Positions 21,505 through 32,971 of a stretch of DNA of 64,000 nt are shown here, one piece after another. The position numbers were made by a program, and so were the translations under genes. A model generated the notes under the pieces. It saw only the letters and a list, made by a program, of their open reading frames with translations. It had not been told where the DNA came from and ran no database searches. The DNA lies in NCBI GenBank assembly GCA_029532625.1, contig JARFXM010000004.1:1488001-1552000 (forward strand), read 5' to 3'. Source of the stretch: Lomentospora prolificans. Its lineage: Eukaryota > Ascomycota > Sordariomycetes > Microascales > Microascaceae. How positions within the stretch are numbered: the stretch's first letter is position 1; each line of letters starts with the position of its first letter.

Positions 21505-22839
21505 ATGAATACGGAGGATGGCTCTCCTGTTGTGTTACAAGATTTAACCACGGCCGAAGCATCTCAAAATAACCTCCCGAAGACCATCATGGAAGGCAGC
21601 ATCGCCACGACGGTAGTTGTATGCGAGACGGAAACGGTCACCGACTCTTCCTGCACGGCAATTGACGACGATGGCGCCAAGTCCCAGCTAGCGGAAGAGG
21701 CCTCGCCTGCTTGGAACTCCTCGAAGAACTTAAAGAGGAAGCGGGACGAAGCCGAAGACTGGGTGGGAAGTCGCAAGCGGCGGAAACTCAATAGTGCGCA
21801 GGGTGAGGAAAGCCAAATCCTGCCACGGAGGGAGAAGAGGAAGAGGGCCGACAGCGACGACGACGACTTGATGGAAAGTCGCAAGAAGCGGAAGCTCAAC
21901 AGGCCGCAGGACGAGGAGACTCGAAACCTGCCACGGAAGGAGGTCACACCTCCGTCCAAAGCGCCCGTCTTGGTGCGAGAAAGCGAAGGGATCAGCGACG
22001 CTCCTGACTCTCTCAGCCCTCTTAACCCCACCACCGAAGCCCTCCTACCCGTAGCACAGGACTGCGAACCTTCTCCTCAAACGCGTCCGACCCAGCCAAG
22101 GCAGACCGAACAAGCCGGCCATGACCCGTACCCCGAGACAATGAACATTTCCAACTCCCTCAAGTCGAAGGATCCCGAGCCGTATGATGCTGAACCTCTT
22201 AACACTGAACAGCCCGAAGAGAGCCCTACCCCTACGAAGCCTAGGAGGGCGGCGCTGAAGGATTTGAACCCATGCGGCGCCGAACCGAGCGGTCATCAAC
22301 ACCTCGAGGAAAGCCCTGTCGCCACCAGCCCTAACAAACACGAGGCCGAAGAGAGTGAAACCGAAGAGGAACCTGCCCAAGCCGGCGACAACGACGAGCC
22401 ACGACCGGAAAACGCACTAGCGGACTTGTGGCTGCGGTTGGCGCCAGGGACTGCCGCTGCCGAGGTAGACCTAAACGAGGTGGCAGACCTCGAGCGCTTC
22501 TGGCGCGAGGGGCCACTCCTCCAATGGCAGCAACAGCAAAGAAGGCCAAGGCTCGGCGAAGACGTCCTTGCGGCCTTGAACGCGCCACCCCTAGAGCTCC
22601 CGCCCGCGGTCCCTCCTACTTACTACCGGCCGCGTGCGCGGGTAATCGTCTGCTCTTCAGACCCGGGGAGCGTCCACCCACATCAACAGAAGAAGGCTAG
22701 GAGGTTTGACTCGAGGTCCCTCTGGTACGCGGGATCGGCGGCGTTTGCGGCGGCGGCGGCTGCCACTTGGGCGTTGGCTACGGGCTCGAGACGCGAAGGC
22801 CGCCCGGCAGGAGACGGAAGCAGACCGGAAGGTCTCTAA
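21505..22839 (+). CDS. low-complexity nuclear-type protein with internal repeats and a C-terminal hydrophobic segment
   Basis: Open frame of 444 codons; I do not recognise the family. Residues about 75-150 contain two copies of a unit of about 35 residues, KRKRDEAEDWVGSRKRRKLN... and KRKRADSDDDDLMESRKKRKLN..., each ending in LPRRE or LPRKE. Each unit carries strong basic clusters that would serve as nuclear localisation signals. A second duplicated unit at about residues 222-282 reads LKSKDPEPYDAEPL...EESP and LKDLNPCGAEPS...EESP. The C terminus (residues about 410-430) is an alanine-rich hydrophobic stretch, WYAGSAAFAAAAAATWALA, possibly a membrane anchor. The frame is closed upstream by TAG at 21484. 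The ATG at 21505 may be the true start, or this may be the last exon of a longer gene beginning near 20.1 kb. Confidence 0.45.
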   Translation: MNTEDGSPVVLQDLTTAEASQNNLPKTIMEGSIATTVVVCETETVTDSSCTAIDDDGAKSQLAEEASPAWNSSKNLKRKRDEAEDWVGSRKRRKLNSAQGEESQILPRREKRKRADSDDDDLMESRKKRKLNRPQDEETRNLPRKEVTPPSKAPVLVRESEGISDAPDSLSPLNPTTEALLPVAQDCEPSPQTRPTQPRQTEQAGHDPYPETMNISNSLKSKDPEPYDAEPLNTEQPEESPTPTKPRRAALKDLNPCGAEPSGHQHLEESPVATSPNKHEAEESETEEEPAQAGDNDEPRPENALADLWLRLAPGTAAAEVDLNEVADLERFWREGPLLQWQQQQRRPRLGEDVLAALNAPPLELPPAVPPTYYRPRARVIVCSSDPGSVHPHQQKKARRFDSRSLWYAGSAAFAAAAAATWALATGSRREGRPAGDGSRPEGL

Positions 22840-23253
22840 AAGTCAGAGACGGGATTGACTTGATCATCATCATCCCTGCTTTCCATCCGGTGCCATTACA
22901 CAAATGTTTTCACAGAGCTCTTTTCGACGCAAGTCCTTCGAGACACGATACCCCTCCACGCAAATCTCTCTCCACAAATGCAGATTCTGCCTACATCCTC
23001 TCGGGCAAGAGAAACAACTTACACCGGAGGGCGAATAGGGCCTCGGACGGGGTTTGACTATCATTCCCGCTCCACTCCCGGTGTCATTAACAATTCTACC
23101 CACAAAAGCAAATTCCGCCTTATCATAATATTATACGCGCAATATGGCGCTTTTTATAAACAAACAAGGTGGTATATGGGTAGGACCCGACGGACCGGGG
23201 ACTAGAAGTGTACCGCAGGGGGCGGGTTCGGAAGTAGAGAAAGCGAGGCTGTA

Positions 23254-23373
23254 AATGATGAGAAGGATGGTGAGAGTGAAGATGAGGATGATGATGATGA
23301 TGAAAGTGAAGGAGAAGACGAATATGACGAAGATGATGATGATAATGAATATAATGATGGTCTGGACGGGTAA
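23254..23373 (+). repeat. (GAT)n-rich stretch that could encode an acidic tail
   Basis: In one + frame it reads NDEKDGESEDEDDDDDESEG and continues as an Asp/Glu-rich chain to a TAA at 23371. The frame is closed upstream by TAG shortly before 23210. It may be a simple microsatellite, or the last exon of the repeat-rich locus upstream. The same DNA gives isoleucine- or histidine-rich nonsense on the other strand. Confidence 0.4.
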
Positions 23374-24329
23374 CGACAAGCTTATCCTGTTTGCTTAGCA
23401 CGTTGTTTATACCCTTCTATCGATTTGCTGCAGGGAGTCGAGGGTTCATGGTAGGGTTGAAAGATGTAATAAATTATTGACAGGGGCTATACATGGTTCA
23501 TTTTTGCCACAAGCGTACTACTTTTCAGTCAAGTAAGTTCAAGAGTGTATCAATGATGTGAATGTCTACTGTCTGCTGGCTCGAGATTTGATTCACATGG
23601 GATCGGAAAGATAGCCAGCGATAGCTCCGATACCGTCCGGGGACGAATTAGACGTGGGGCATTGACAAGCGAAGCGGTGTCACCATCAGTACCTTCGTAG
23701 CTAGCTGGCTAATAATACTATGGGACACATCATTGAGGGTGGTGGCAGGGGGCCTTGCTGAGATGCTCCGCATTCGGGGCGACCGGGGGGCGACTTGATT
23801 TGGAGCTAAGGCGGTGGCTTGAGATATCTACTATTACATGGGAAGCAATCTGATTCCCAATGGTATGCTGACCCATTGTTAGGGTTCCTTCTCGGCATGG
23901 GATCGATATTGTCTCTAGAAGTAGTCATTTCCGGCTCATTTTTGCGGTTCGACCCATGCAATTCTCCGGTCCGGTATCGCGGGTGTCGAGGGAGGGGCCT
24001 TCTCACAGTCCCTTCTCCGTGGTCTTCTTCCCAGGGCATGCTACAGATGCTCTGAGAGCTTGGAAGCTAATCGTCCGCCAGCGAGTGGGACCGAAGGGGA
24101 TAGATATTAGGAGGGAAGAAGGGAAATTAAGACGGCGAGGCGAAACGAAAGAGCCATGTAGGACGGAAAGGTGTGCCGGGCCCGGAATGCCAGTACTAAA
24201 CTTTGCAGAGCTGGGTTCGTGGTTGAAGGGAGCTGGAGGTGCGTGTGGCGCAAGTGGTTGCAGAGCGAATTACACGAGGTATGGGCTGGTGTATGGTTCG
24301 TCAAAACGATAGCTGGTGCAGCCTGGCTG

Positions 24330-24339
24330 GCTGGCCAGC
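24330..24339. repeat. intergenic palindrome GCTGGCCAGC, copy 2
   Basis: Exact 10-bp palindrome, extended on its left as GGCTGGCTGGCCAGC. Further GCTGG/CCAGC pentamers lie at about 24,311 and 24,475. Confidence 0.7.
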
Positions 24340-27300
24340 GGTGACATGCCAGAGGCGGCGACAGTGGGTGGTGCTGTGGAGCTGTGATGTACATCACTAG
24401 ATGCCTGTTTACGACGGGACGAACATAGGATCCTAAGGTCGGGCAGATGGAGAGGGACTCTTGGCTTCCCTTGCCAGCTGTGGCTGCGAATGTTGTCAAA
24501 TGGTGGGTGGTCCTTGATGCGGATTACCCGCAGAACTAGCTCGTCAAGTGGCTTCCAAGACAATTATTTTCGCCGCAACAGGAGTGGCAGCGGTTGGGCC
24601 GGCCCCTGATGGAGACGCGCCCAGAACGGCGTTTGCTGCGATAACCGGCCTTTGACCCTTGTTTGACACTCGCCAGGCCTGGCGTTGCCGATTTTTCTAA
24701 TGATTCTGGCCCCTGCGATCTCGGGGTATTTTTTACCATGTGGGGAAGCGGCGGTGGTGGAGGTTGTCCAGGGCTGTTTTTTTTATCGCGTGTTCCCACA
24801 GAACAGATGTCCAACTCAACCGTAAGTACCATAATGATGCAGCAATTACACTGCAAGCTAGGTACGACACGATACTATACATGTACGGCAGCGAGGTTGC
24901 ACAGAGGGCAACGGGAGGCGGGAGGCGGGAGGCCAGAGAACGGCAGCAATTCCAATGGTGGAAAACGTGCAAGGGAAACGGGTGAGAAACGGCTGGTGGA
25001 TGGCCTCGGCTTTCGGTTGGCGGACCGGAGCTGTGAGATGGAGGAGAAAAGGGAGGGGGTGCCCGCGACCAGACCTTATCGGATACACCAGGCCAGCACA
25101 GAATGTTTCCGGCGAAGTGGGGAGGGAAGCACCGCACCGCACCAAGGAGGGTGAGTGGATGTGTATGCACTGCACTCTACTTTGCCGAGTTTGAGCATCC
25201 TTGACGATATCGACAGATTGAGGTCCGATGTCCGACGCGATGCGGTTCCATTGAGGAGATTTCGACGGAAGGTGAATGGTTTCGTGGTAAAGTGCTGATA
25301 CACGGGTTTGACATTGGACGCTTAGACATGCCACATCGATCGAGGAGCTGGAAACTGAGGTGGTTCGTGGGCACGAATCAATTGGGTTGTTTGGGGGTTC
25401 TCGGTGCTGGAATTACGTCCTCGGATTGACAAACGAGCTAGGGTGATCAACGATGCAAGAGGGCTTCTTTCAGACATCTCCAGCCAGCCATGACGAGATC
25501 TGTAGTGGCAAAGACGCCATGTCATTGGGCAGCTTCTCCATCTCTCTTTCTCTCTTTCTCTGCCTCTCGCTGCCTCTCTCTGCCTCTATTCCCACGCCTG
25601 CCGCCAAAGCGTCATTCTCTTCTTTCATCGATGATCACCCTCCCTCCTCCTCCCCATGCCATTGTTGTTGGCTGTCATGGTCTTGGCTGATCCTTGAAAG
25701 ACCAAGCCAACATGAACTAGCCAGCGATGTACAAGTCAGCTACTCGGTCCGCTGAAAGCGGCCCCAGAAAAAGAAAGAACGAGGGCGATACTTTTGGCGG
25801 CAATCGGAGGCATAGTCTGAAGGATGGGCCAATCCGGTGCTGCGGTTTAGAAATCAATGGAGTGTTGTTGCTACACTTCGGTGGGATCTTGCCTGCCTGT
25901 CTTTCATTCTTTCTCTGGTCTCGTTGCCAGAGCGCCTTCCCTTCTCCGCAACCCTAGTTCCATTTGCACCAAAGTACCCCGCGTTGCGGGTACCCAAGCA
26001 AGTTGGATGTACCCACAGAAGGCACCATTCGAGGCTTAGTGGACCAATTTTGTGTTTGCGCCATGTACATCACCTCGAGCCTCCGATAATCGGACTCGGC
26101 CCAGCGCCCAAAAGAAAGCCCTGGGAGGGCAACAGGGGGGACTCTGTTGAGATGGGGCCGCAAGCTGTGCCGAATGAGAATCGAATTATTTTGAATAGCT
26201 GCTTGGAGACGAGCTACAGTGGCAGTGGGCGAAGAGGGGCCTGCCCTGACAAAATCCAGAATTCTAAACAGGGAGATGGGATCTGAGATTTGCGGTAGCC
26301 GAATGGGAGGATGTACGTATGCTGATGACCTCGTTATCTGTGGATATTGTGCCGCCGCTTTGGTCAGCGGTGCTTCGCGATTTTGTTGACCAGTCTCTTT
26401 TTTTTTTTGCCCTTCCCTTCCCTGTATCTGTCTCCATCTCTCTTTCCCTATGCTGTATCCACACCGGCATTTCCCACTGACATCTCGCGCTTCGTTTTCG
26501 GAAGGAGGCGAGCTCGCTCTTCAGACCTTAGCTCTCCTGTTGGCTACGCTCTTGCAAGTCCACATCCACTAGTTGCATGTGGTTTTGCTTGGTTTGTACC
26601 TTTTCCTCTCTTCTTATTTTGTATTTCTGTCGTCGTCGTTCTTTCCCACCCCCACCACAGATACATGTTAAGAGAACCTTGGTATCTCCATTAGTTCCCC
26701 GGCTCTTAACATTGCCATTGATCCATTCCCGTTTGATCGCATTGATACCGAATCCCCTCCGATGAATAAAAAAAAGAGCGGGTCGATCTTGTTGCCCTTT
26801 GCCCCCCCCCCCCCCCCCCTTCAAAAAATAAGACTCTGAGCTAGAGGTACATTGCTCGTACCTGCCTCTTCGCTCGGCTCTGTCAACCTCGAGCTTTGCG
26901 TTATTAGACCCGACATCAGCCCAACTTTTTTTTTATTAAACCCTCCTCTCCTCGTCTCGTTGTTTCCCCTCCATTATCTTTCACTTCACTTCTTTCTTCC
27001 TTTCCTGTTTTCATTCCCTCATCATCTTTCCCCCTTCCCATACTGTATTGCGGGGCATCACATACCACATCCTATCTGTAAGGCTACATTCATATCTACA
27101 CTGCTCTAATAGCCACTTGGTGTCCCTTTTTTTGCCCTACTAACACCTCGATTCTCTTGCTTAGATCTTTGTACCATTCCGTCGAGTCGCCTGCAAGCCC
27201 TGCTAGCCTTGACCAAGTCCCGACAACCCACACATCCGCAAACACACACACACCAGAGTCTAGTCCAGTGGCCCTGTGAACTGCTCAAACGCAACACAAC

Positions 27301-27385
27301 CCAGCCTTATTCTTGATCGACCGTACCCCTGCCTAATCCTCACCAAGCGCAGCCACTCATACCCCCATAACCTTTCTTCACCCTT

Positions 27386-27414
27386 CGTCACGTTACCGTC
27401 ACCGTCACCGTCAC
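27386..27414 (+). promoter_or_regulatory. CGTCAC repeats directly before the LEU1 start codon
   Basis: Four copies of CGTCAC (at 27386, 27397, 27403 and 27409), the last three head-to-tail, end 10 bp before the ATG. The reverse complement contains TGACG, the core half-site of CREB/ATF-type bZIP proteins, so binding is conceivable. The repeat probably lies in the 5' untranslated region, and a simple microsatellite is equally possible. Confidence 0.35.
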
Positions 27415-27423
27415 ACTTACACA

Positions 27424-30149
27424 ATGCCTTCTGCTGAGGGAACGCCACAGACCCTCTATGACAAGGTCCTTCAGGCCCATATTGTCGATGAGAAGCTCGA
27501 CGGCACTCTTCTCCTCTATATCGGTTGGTCCCCTGTATACTCCATGTTGCTCTCCTCTTGGAAACCCGGGGATTTGTTTTTTCTTGGAGCCGTTTGGCCG
27601 AGTTGTAGAAACTCGCGGGATGCCACTATATTGGATATTATATGCGCTTCCTTATTTACTTGAGCTAACAAAACACACCTCCATTAGATCGTCATCTCGT
27701 CCATGAGGTAACCTCACCAGTAAGTACTACCAAAACCCTGAATTTTGGTCGCTGTCGACAACGCCACTAACACGTCACTTGCAGCAAGCCTTTGAAGGCC
27801 TCAAGAACGCCGGGCGTCAGGTCCGAAGGCCGGACTGCACTCTGGCCACTACCGATCACGTATGAATCCACCCTCCCGAATTTTCTTTTTCTCTTTTTCT
27901 CCTCCTATTTTCATTTGCTTTTCGCTTCGAGATTTTGGGACTGGCCAAGGGGGAAAAAAAATTTAATGCGAAAACCCTGCTGAGCAGTCATTTTGCGACT
28001 TCGGAGGCTAACATGGCGGCGCCGACAGAATGTCCCCACCACATCCAGGAAAGGCATGAAGGACATTGCCACATTTATCAAGGAGGATGACTCGAGGATT
28101 CAGTGCGTCACCCTCGAGGAGAACGTTAAAGATTTCGGCCTTACCTACTTTGGCCTTGGAGACAAGCGCCAGGGTATCGTGCACGTCATCGGCCCCGAGC
28201 AGGGCTTTACCCTCCCCGGAACCACCGTCGTCTGCGGCGACAGCCACACCTCGACCCACGGTGCTTTTGGCGCTCTCGCTTTCGGTATCGGAACTAGCGA
28301 GGTCGAGCACGTCCTTGCCACACAATGCTTGATCACCAAGAGGAGTAAGAACATGAGGGTGCAAGTCGATGGCGAGCTGGCTCCCGGCGTCAGCTCCAAG
28401 GATATTGTCCTCCACGTCATTGGTGTGATTGGAACTGCTGGTGGTACCGGAGCCGTTATCGAGTTCTGCGGTTCCGTCATCCGCAGCCTCTCAATGGAGG
28501 CGCGTATGTCCATCTGCAACATGTCGATCGAAGGTGGCGCGCGTGCCGGTATGGTAGCCCCCGATGAGATCACTTTCGAGTACCTGAAGGGAAGGCCTTT
28601 GGCTCCCAAGTACGGCTCCGACGAGTGGAACCGCGCGACTACCTACTGGAAGCAGCTCCAGTCCGACCCTGGTGCCAAGTACGACATTGACGTCTTCATC
28701 GACGGCAAGGACATCATCCCCACCGTCACATGGGGAACCAGCCCCGAAGACGTCGTCCCGATTACCGGCAAGGTCCCTGATCCCGACACTTTCGAGAACG
28801 AATCCAAGAAAGCCGCCGCCAACAGGATGCTCAAATACATGGGTCTCACAGCCGGCCAACCCATGGAGGAGATCGTGGTAGACAAGGTGTTTATCGGCTC
28901 CTGTACCAACTCGCGTATCGAGGACATCCGCGCCGCCGCCCACGTGGTCGAGGGCAGAAGAATTGCCCCCAATATCAAGCGTGCCATGGTCGTCCCCGGA
29001 TCCGGCCTTGTAAAGTCGCAGGCTGAGGCCGAGGGCCTGGACAAGATCTTTATCGATGCGGGCTTTGAGTGGAGGGAGGCCGGCTGCAGCATGTGCTTGG
29101 GCATGAACCCCGATATCCTCGCGCCCCAGGAGCGCTGCGCCAGTACGAGCAACCGAAACTTCGAGGGTCGTCAGGGTGCCGGTGGTAGGACGCACCTGAT
29201 GTCCCCGGTCATGGCGGCCGCGGCGGCCATTGTCGGTAAGCTCGCTGATGTCAGGAAATTGACCAAGTACGAGTCGAGCCCCCACGTCAAGGCAGCCATC
29301 GCCCCCACCAAGGTTCCACACGTCGACGAGCGAGTCGAGGAGGATGATCACGAGAAGGAGGCCATCACGGACCAGCCCGAGGACAACCAACCCCACACCA
29401 ATACCCTCGTGGCTCAGAGCGGCGGCGCCGGCGTCCCCAAGTTCACCATCCTCCGCGGTATTGCAGCGCCCCTCGACAAGTCCAACGTCGACACGGATGC
29501 CATCATTCCCAAGCAGTTCCTCAAGACCATCAAGAGGACTGGCCTGGGTACGGCTCTCTTCTACGAGCTTCGATACAACCCCGACGGCACCGAGAATTCA
29601 GATTTCGTGCTCAACCAAGAGCCTTACCGCGGTGCCAAGATCCTGGTCTGCACGGGTCCCAACTTTGGATGCGGCAGTTCCCGTGAGCACGCGCCCTGGG
29701 CCCTCAACGATTTCGGCATCCGTTGCGTCATCGCGCCCTCGTTTGCCGATATCTTCTTCAACAACACGTTCAAGAACGGCATGTTGCCCATCCCCATCGC
29801 GAACAAGGCCGACATGGACGCGATCGCTGCCGTCGCGCGCGCAGGCAAGGAGGTTGAGGTCGATCTGCCTAAGCAGCAGATCAGGGACTCGGAGGGCAAC
29901 GTGTTGTGCTCGTTCGACGTCGAGGAGTTCAGGAAACATTGCCTCATCAACGGCCTCGACGATATCGGTCTGACTATGCAGATGGAGGACAAGATTGCCG
30001 ACTTCGAGCGTCGCATGTCCAGGGATACTCCCTGGCTTGATGGCAAGTCGTACCTCAAGAGGGGCAAGAACGGGCGCTTGTTGGCCAAGGCGGTGCCGGT
30101 GCCCAAGACCAATAGGGGAGAGCCCATCAAGGATACCCTGGATTGGTAA
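27424..30149 (+). CDS. leu1: 3-isopropylmalate dehydratase (isopropylmalate isomerase)
   Basis: Catalyses the isomerisation of 2- to 3-isopropylmalate in leucine synthesis; it is a 4Fe-4S aconitase-family enzyme. Four exons: 27424-27523, 27688-27719 (32 nt), 27785-27859, 28029-30149; introns are 164, 65 and 169 nt in phases 1, 0 and 0. The product is about 775 residues, as in other fungi where large and small subunits are fused. The N terminus reads LYDKVLQAHIVDEK, then DRHLVHEVTSPQAFEGLK across two splices. GDSHTSTHGAFGALAFGIG, GSCTNSR and CSMCLGMNPD (cluster cysteines) are visible, as is the NFEGRQG motif. A linker of about 80 residues leads to the swivel domain with GPNFGCGSSREHAPWAL. The mature enzyme is cytosolic in yeast. 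The next gene starts about 0.8 kb downstream on the same strand. Confidence 0.95.
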
Positions 30150-30930
30150 ATGGAAATACAGGAGGGGGAGATGGAATGCGGGGAAAAGCTGAGGCTAGAT
30201 TTTGCTTGATTTTGTTGATTTTCCCTTCGATGCTGACGGTGTGCGGGGGGCCGTGGACACGACTTTGTACAGGCGGATTGCATGTCGAGGATATGAACGA
30301 AGAGACCAAAAGAGAAACGCGGAACGCGGAATAGCGACGGGTACTCGAGGCGGGGAATGTTTACTCATCCCGGGAGAGATGACATTAATAGATGGCCTGC
30401 ACTGCATGGGCAGTTTACCTGCTATGAACTTTCCTTTTTTCTTTCTTTTTTTTTGTCGTGTGTGTGCGTATGTGTGCGCGGACGATATCTGTGACGGCCT
30501 CGACTGTGACACAAGTAGAGAGCAATAGACAGCAATGGAAGGATTCAAGAACATGGGAGGCAGTACGAAGGTATTTGTAGATTAGCCCATGGATTTCGTT
30601 TATTTGTGTTAACGAGGTATATACATACATGTATAGGGAATATACGATTCGATAGGGTTGAAAATTACCAGGGTTTAAGATGAAGCGGAAAGGCGACGAG
30701 GTTCTCGTGGTTGGCGTATGAGGTTCAAGATTTTAAACTCGATTCGGAATTTTGACTCATTTCGCCTCCTTCCTGCTTAGCTGGCTCACTGGCTCACACT
30801 CCGTTACGCCGGCTCAGGCTTCAATTTCGAACGAGCCCGGGGCCTGCATCTCATATCAGGTGTATGTATATATAGATATATATCCCCCGGCATAATTTTT
30901 TTTCGATCCCTTTCTGCTCCCGACCCGATC
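30150..30930. other. intergenic region LEU1 to RKM5-like gene
   Basis: 781 bp that should hold the LEU1 3' untranslated region and the promoter of the methyltransferase gene. A T-rich tract lies at 30,440-30,460, and the alternating TATATATAGATATATATC stretch near 30,867 may be a core promoter element. No gene is supported. Confidence 0.45.
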
Positions 30931-32120
30931 ATGGGAGTCCAAGAGTTCCTCGGCCTTTTGGGCGAGGAGATTGAGGATCCAGATGAAGGTTTGTCGTTCC
31001 TTCGAGTTGCCAGGAATCGGAAGAGAGGGAAACACCAGTTTGGGAAGCATGTGGTCTGACGAGTGTGTGTGGGAGAGATGCGAACAGAGACGTTTTTACT
31101 ATTTTCGCAGCCGATTCCGGCCTCTCAGAATCTAGGTTTTCTGGATCCCAAGGCGGCGACGCTGGATGTTACCGTGGGAGGGAAAGAGTACACGATCCAG
31201 CAGTCGCCGGGGGTTCTCGAGTCCTCTCGTGCTGGGGGAACCACGGGCGCAGGTACGTCGCTGGCCAGGCACAGCTTTACCCCCATCCCCTCCCCTCCCC
31301 CAAAAAGCGCCATCAGATAAATGTACAACACTGCTAACCCGGAGGGGGTGCGCCAGTCCTCTGGAAAATCACGCCCCTCTTCGCAGACTGGCTCGCCAGG
31401 CCCTCAAACGCCCTCTTCGCAACCTCGGTGCTCGGGCCGTCCTCGTGCGTTCTCGAGCTCGGGTGCGGCACGTCCGGGCTGGTGGCGCTGGCGGCCGGGG
31501 CTCGGGTGCGGCGGTACACGCTTACGGACCAGGCGTACGTTTCGCGGGTGCTGACGGCGAACTTGGCCGCGAACGGCGGCGTGTCTCGGGCGTCCGCTTC
31601 TGCTTCTGCTTCTGCTTCTGCTTCCGCTCCTGCTTCTGCTCCTTCCAAGTCTGCCGGGCGCCGCAAGGGAAAAGGAGGCGGGGCCGCGCAGGGCGAGGGT
31701 GAATCCGAAAGGGAAGGCTTGTCCAACTACGGTATAAAGGGCAACGTTTCGTTCCGCCCGCTCGACTGGGAACTGGACGCCCCGACGGCAAGCTTGACGG
31801 CCGACCCGGGCCACAGGTCGTTTGACGCCGTGGTGGCCTGTGACTGCGTCTACAACGAGGCGCTCATCGGGCCGCTGGTCGCTACGTGCGCCGACGCCTG
31901 CGCTCTACGCACCGGGGACGAGGGTGGGCATGCCGGCGAGGGAAGAGGGCCGACGGTGTGCGTCGTTGCGCAGCAGCTGAGGGATTCGGACGTGTTTGGG
32001 GCGTGGATCGAGGCTTTCCATGCGCGGTTCAGGACGTGGAGGCTCGGCGCCGACGTGGTTGGGCAGGAGCTGGCGGAGGGATCTGGCTTCGTCGTGCATG
32101 TTGGGGTGTTGAGGAGTTGA
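30931..32120 (+). CDS. rkm5: ribosomal protein lysine methyltransferase, Rkm5-like
   Basis: Three exons: 30931-30988, 31088-31252, 31357-32120; introns of 99 and 104 nt, both phase 1, give 328 residues. The first splice (donor GTTTGT, acceptor AACAG at 31087) joins EEIEDPDE to ETFLLFSQPIP, which restores the family-type N terminus; the nearby stronger-looking CGCAG acceptor at 31110 would break the frame. Visible motifs: SSRAGGTTGA joined to VLWKITPLFADWL, the SAM motif I VLELGCGTSGL, LDWE, and the post-motif DCVYNE. These fit the seven-beta-strand METTL21/Rkm5 group, which methylates a lysine of ribosomal protein L1 in yeast (family knowledge). A Ser-Ala repeat and a Gly/Lys-rich insertion sit between strands 2 and 3, at about residues 155-195. 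Likely cytosolic. Confidence 0.85.
31595..31651 (+). repeat. coding GCTTCT-type hexanucleotide microsatellite
   Basis: Near-perfect GCTTCT/TTCTGC repeats inside the third exon of the Rkm5-like gene encode an alternating Ser-Ala run. Length variation would change the protein in steps of two residues without shifting the frame. Confidence 0.75.
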
Positions 32121-32971
32121 GATGCTACGCGAGAGGTTTTTGAGTCTTGTGCTCGATCGATTCGAACTCGTGGCGAACAGTCGAAAAGAGGCGGAGTTTG
32201 CCAAAAGGAGAAAAGAAAAAAAGAAAAGAAAAGAAAAGAGTCCAGTCAAGAAGATGTTGGCTCGTTTCATCGACCATCGACCATCGCCATCACCCTCGCC
32301 ATCACCATCCCTTGCGCCCAACCGACTCTCATCCAAGCCAATGCGCCAGTCTTTGGTGATGATAGTAGGATAATGCTTCTTCTTCCTCTTCTTCTTCCTC
32401 TTCTTCTTCTTCTTCGTCGTCGTCGTCGTCGTCATGGACTCTTGCCATCGGGCTTCGCAAGTCTCCTTCCGGCCTGCCACGCGTTCCACTTACACAACCA
32501 TGGAAGAATATACACGCGTAATCTCACAGTAGCTTCATCCCGCTTCGTCAACTTTCTTTCTTCGTCTTCGGCGTCATAGATTGTCACGCAATCCCTTCGT
32601 ATCAAATCAGGAAAACACGCTAGATCAATCAATTCCCAACCGCTACAGTTATCAAAATAAAATAATAAAATAAAAAAAGCCAAGGAAACCAAAAAGTGGT
32701 GGCCCAACGTGTAAACACGAGGAAAATACTCGACTCGTTTCGTACGTTTCAGCAATAAAATGACCCAACCAAAAAAAAAAAAAAAAAAGAAAGACGGCGC
32801 CCTACAACAAAAAAATGAGATGAATATAAAAAGCCAAGGTGAGAGTCAAGGGCAGGGCAATAAACATGAGGTAGCCGACACAAGAGTTTTAGGATTTGTT
32901 TTCTCTGTTTTCTTCCTTTCTCCCTCTCTCCTTCTCTGTCTCTCTCTCTCTCTCTCTTTTTCTTTTCTTTA
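32121..32971. other. convergent intergenic region rich in simple repeats
   Basis: Spacer between the convergent Rkm5-like and NCS-1 genes. It contains an AAAAG-rich tract at 32,210-32,240, (CATCAC)-like repeats at 32,280-32,310, (CTT)n/(CGT)n at 32,375-32,435, an A18 run at about 32,770 and a (CT)n run at 32,935-32,960. No gene is supported. Confidence 0.5.

Larger units (their letters stand above)
22840..27423. other. 4.6-kb gene-free region upstream of LEU1
   Basis: No ORF here matches a recognisable protein. Contents: a (GAT)n-rich acidic-coding stretch at 23.25-23.37 kb, a GCTGGCCAGC palindrome at 24,330, a CT-rich block at about 25,540-25,600, a C16-17 run near 26,803-26,819, and pyrimidine-rich DNA from 26.4 to 27.4 kb that is probably the LEU1 promoter and leader. 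I looked for an intact Leu3-type CCGGNNCCGG site by eye and did not find one. Confidence 0.45.

Noticed and set aside
28491..29396. 301-codon - strand ORF over LEU1
   Set aside because: Antisense of an unmistakable isopropylmalate dehydratase exon, a common effect of strong codon bias.
31111..31252. Use of the CGCAG acceptor at 31110 in the Rkm5-like gene
   Set aside because: It puts exon 1 out of frame with NLGFLDPK; the upstream AACAG acceptor restores the family-type ETFLLFSQ sequence.
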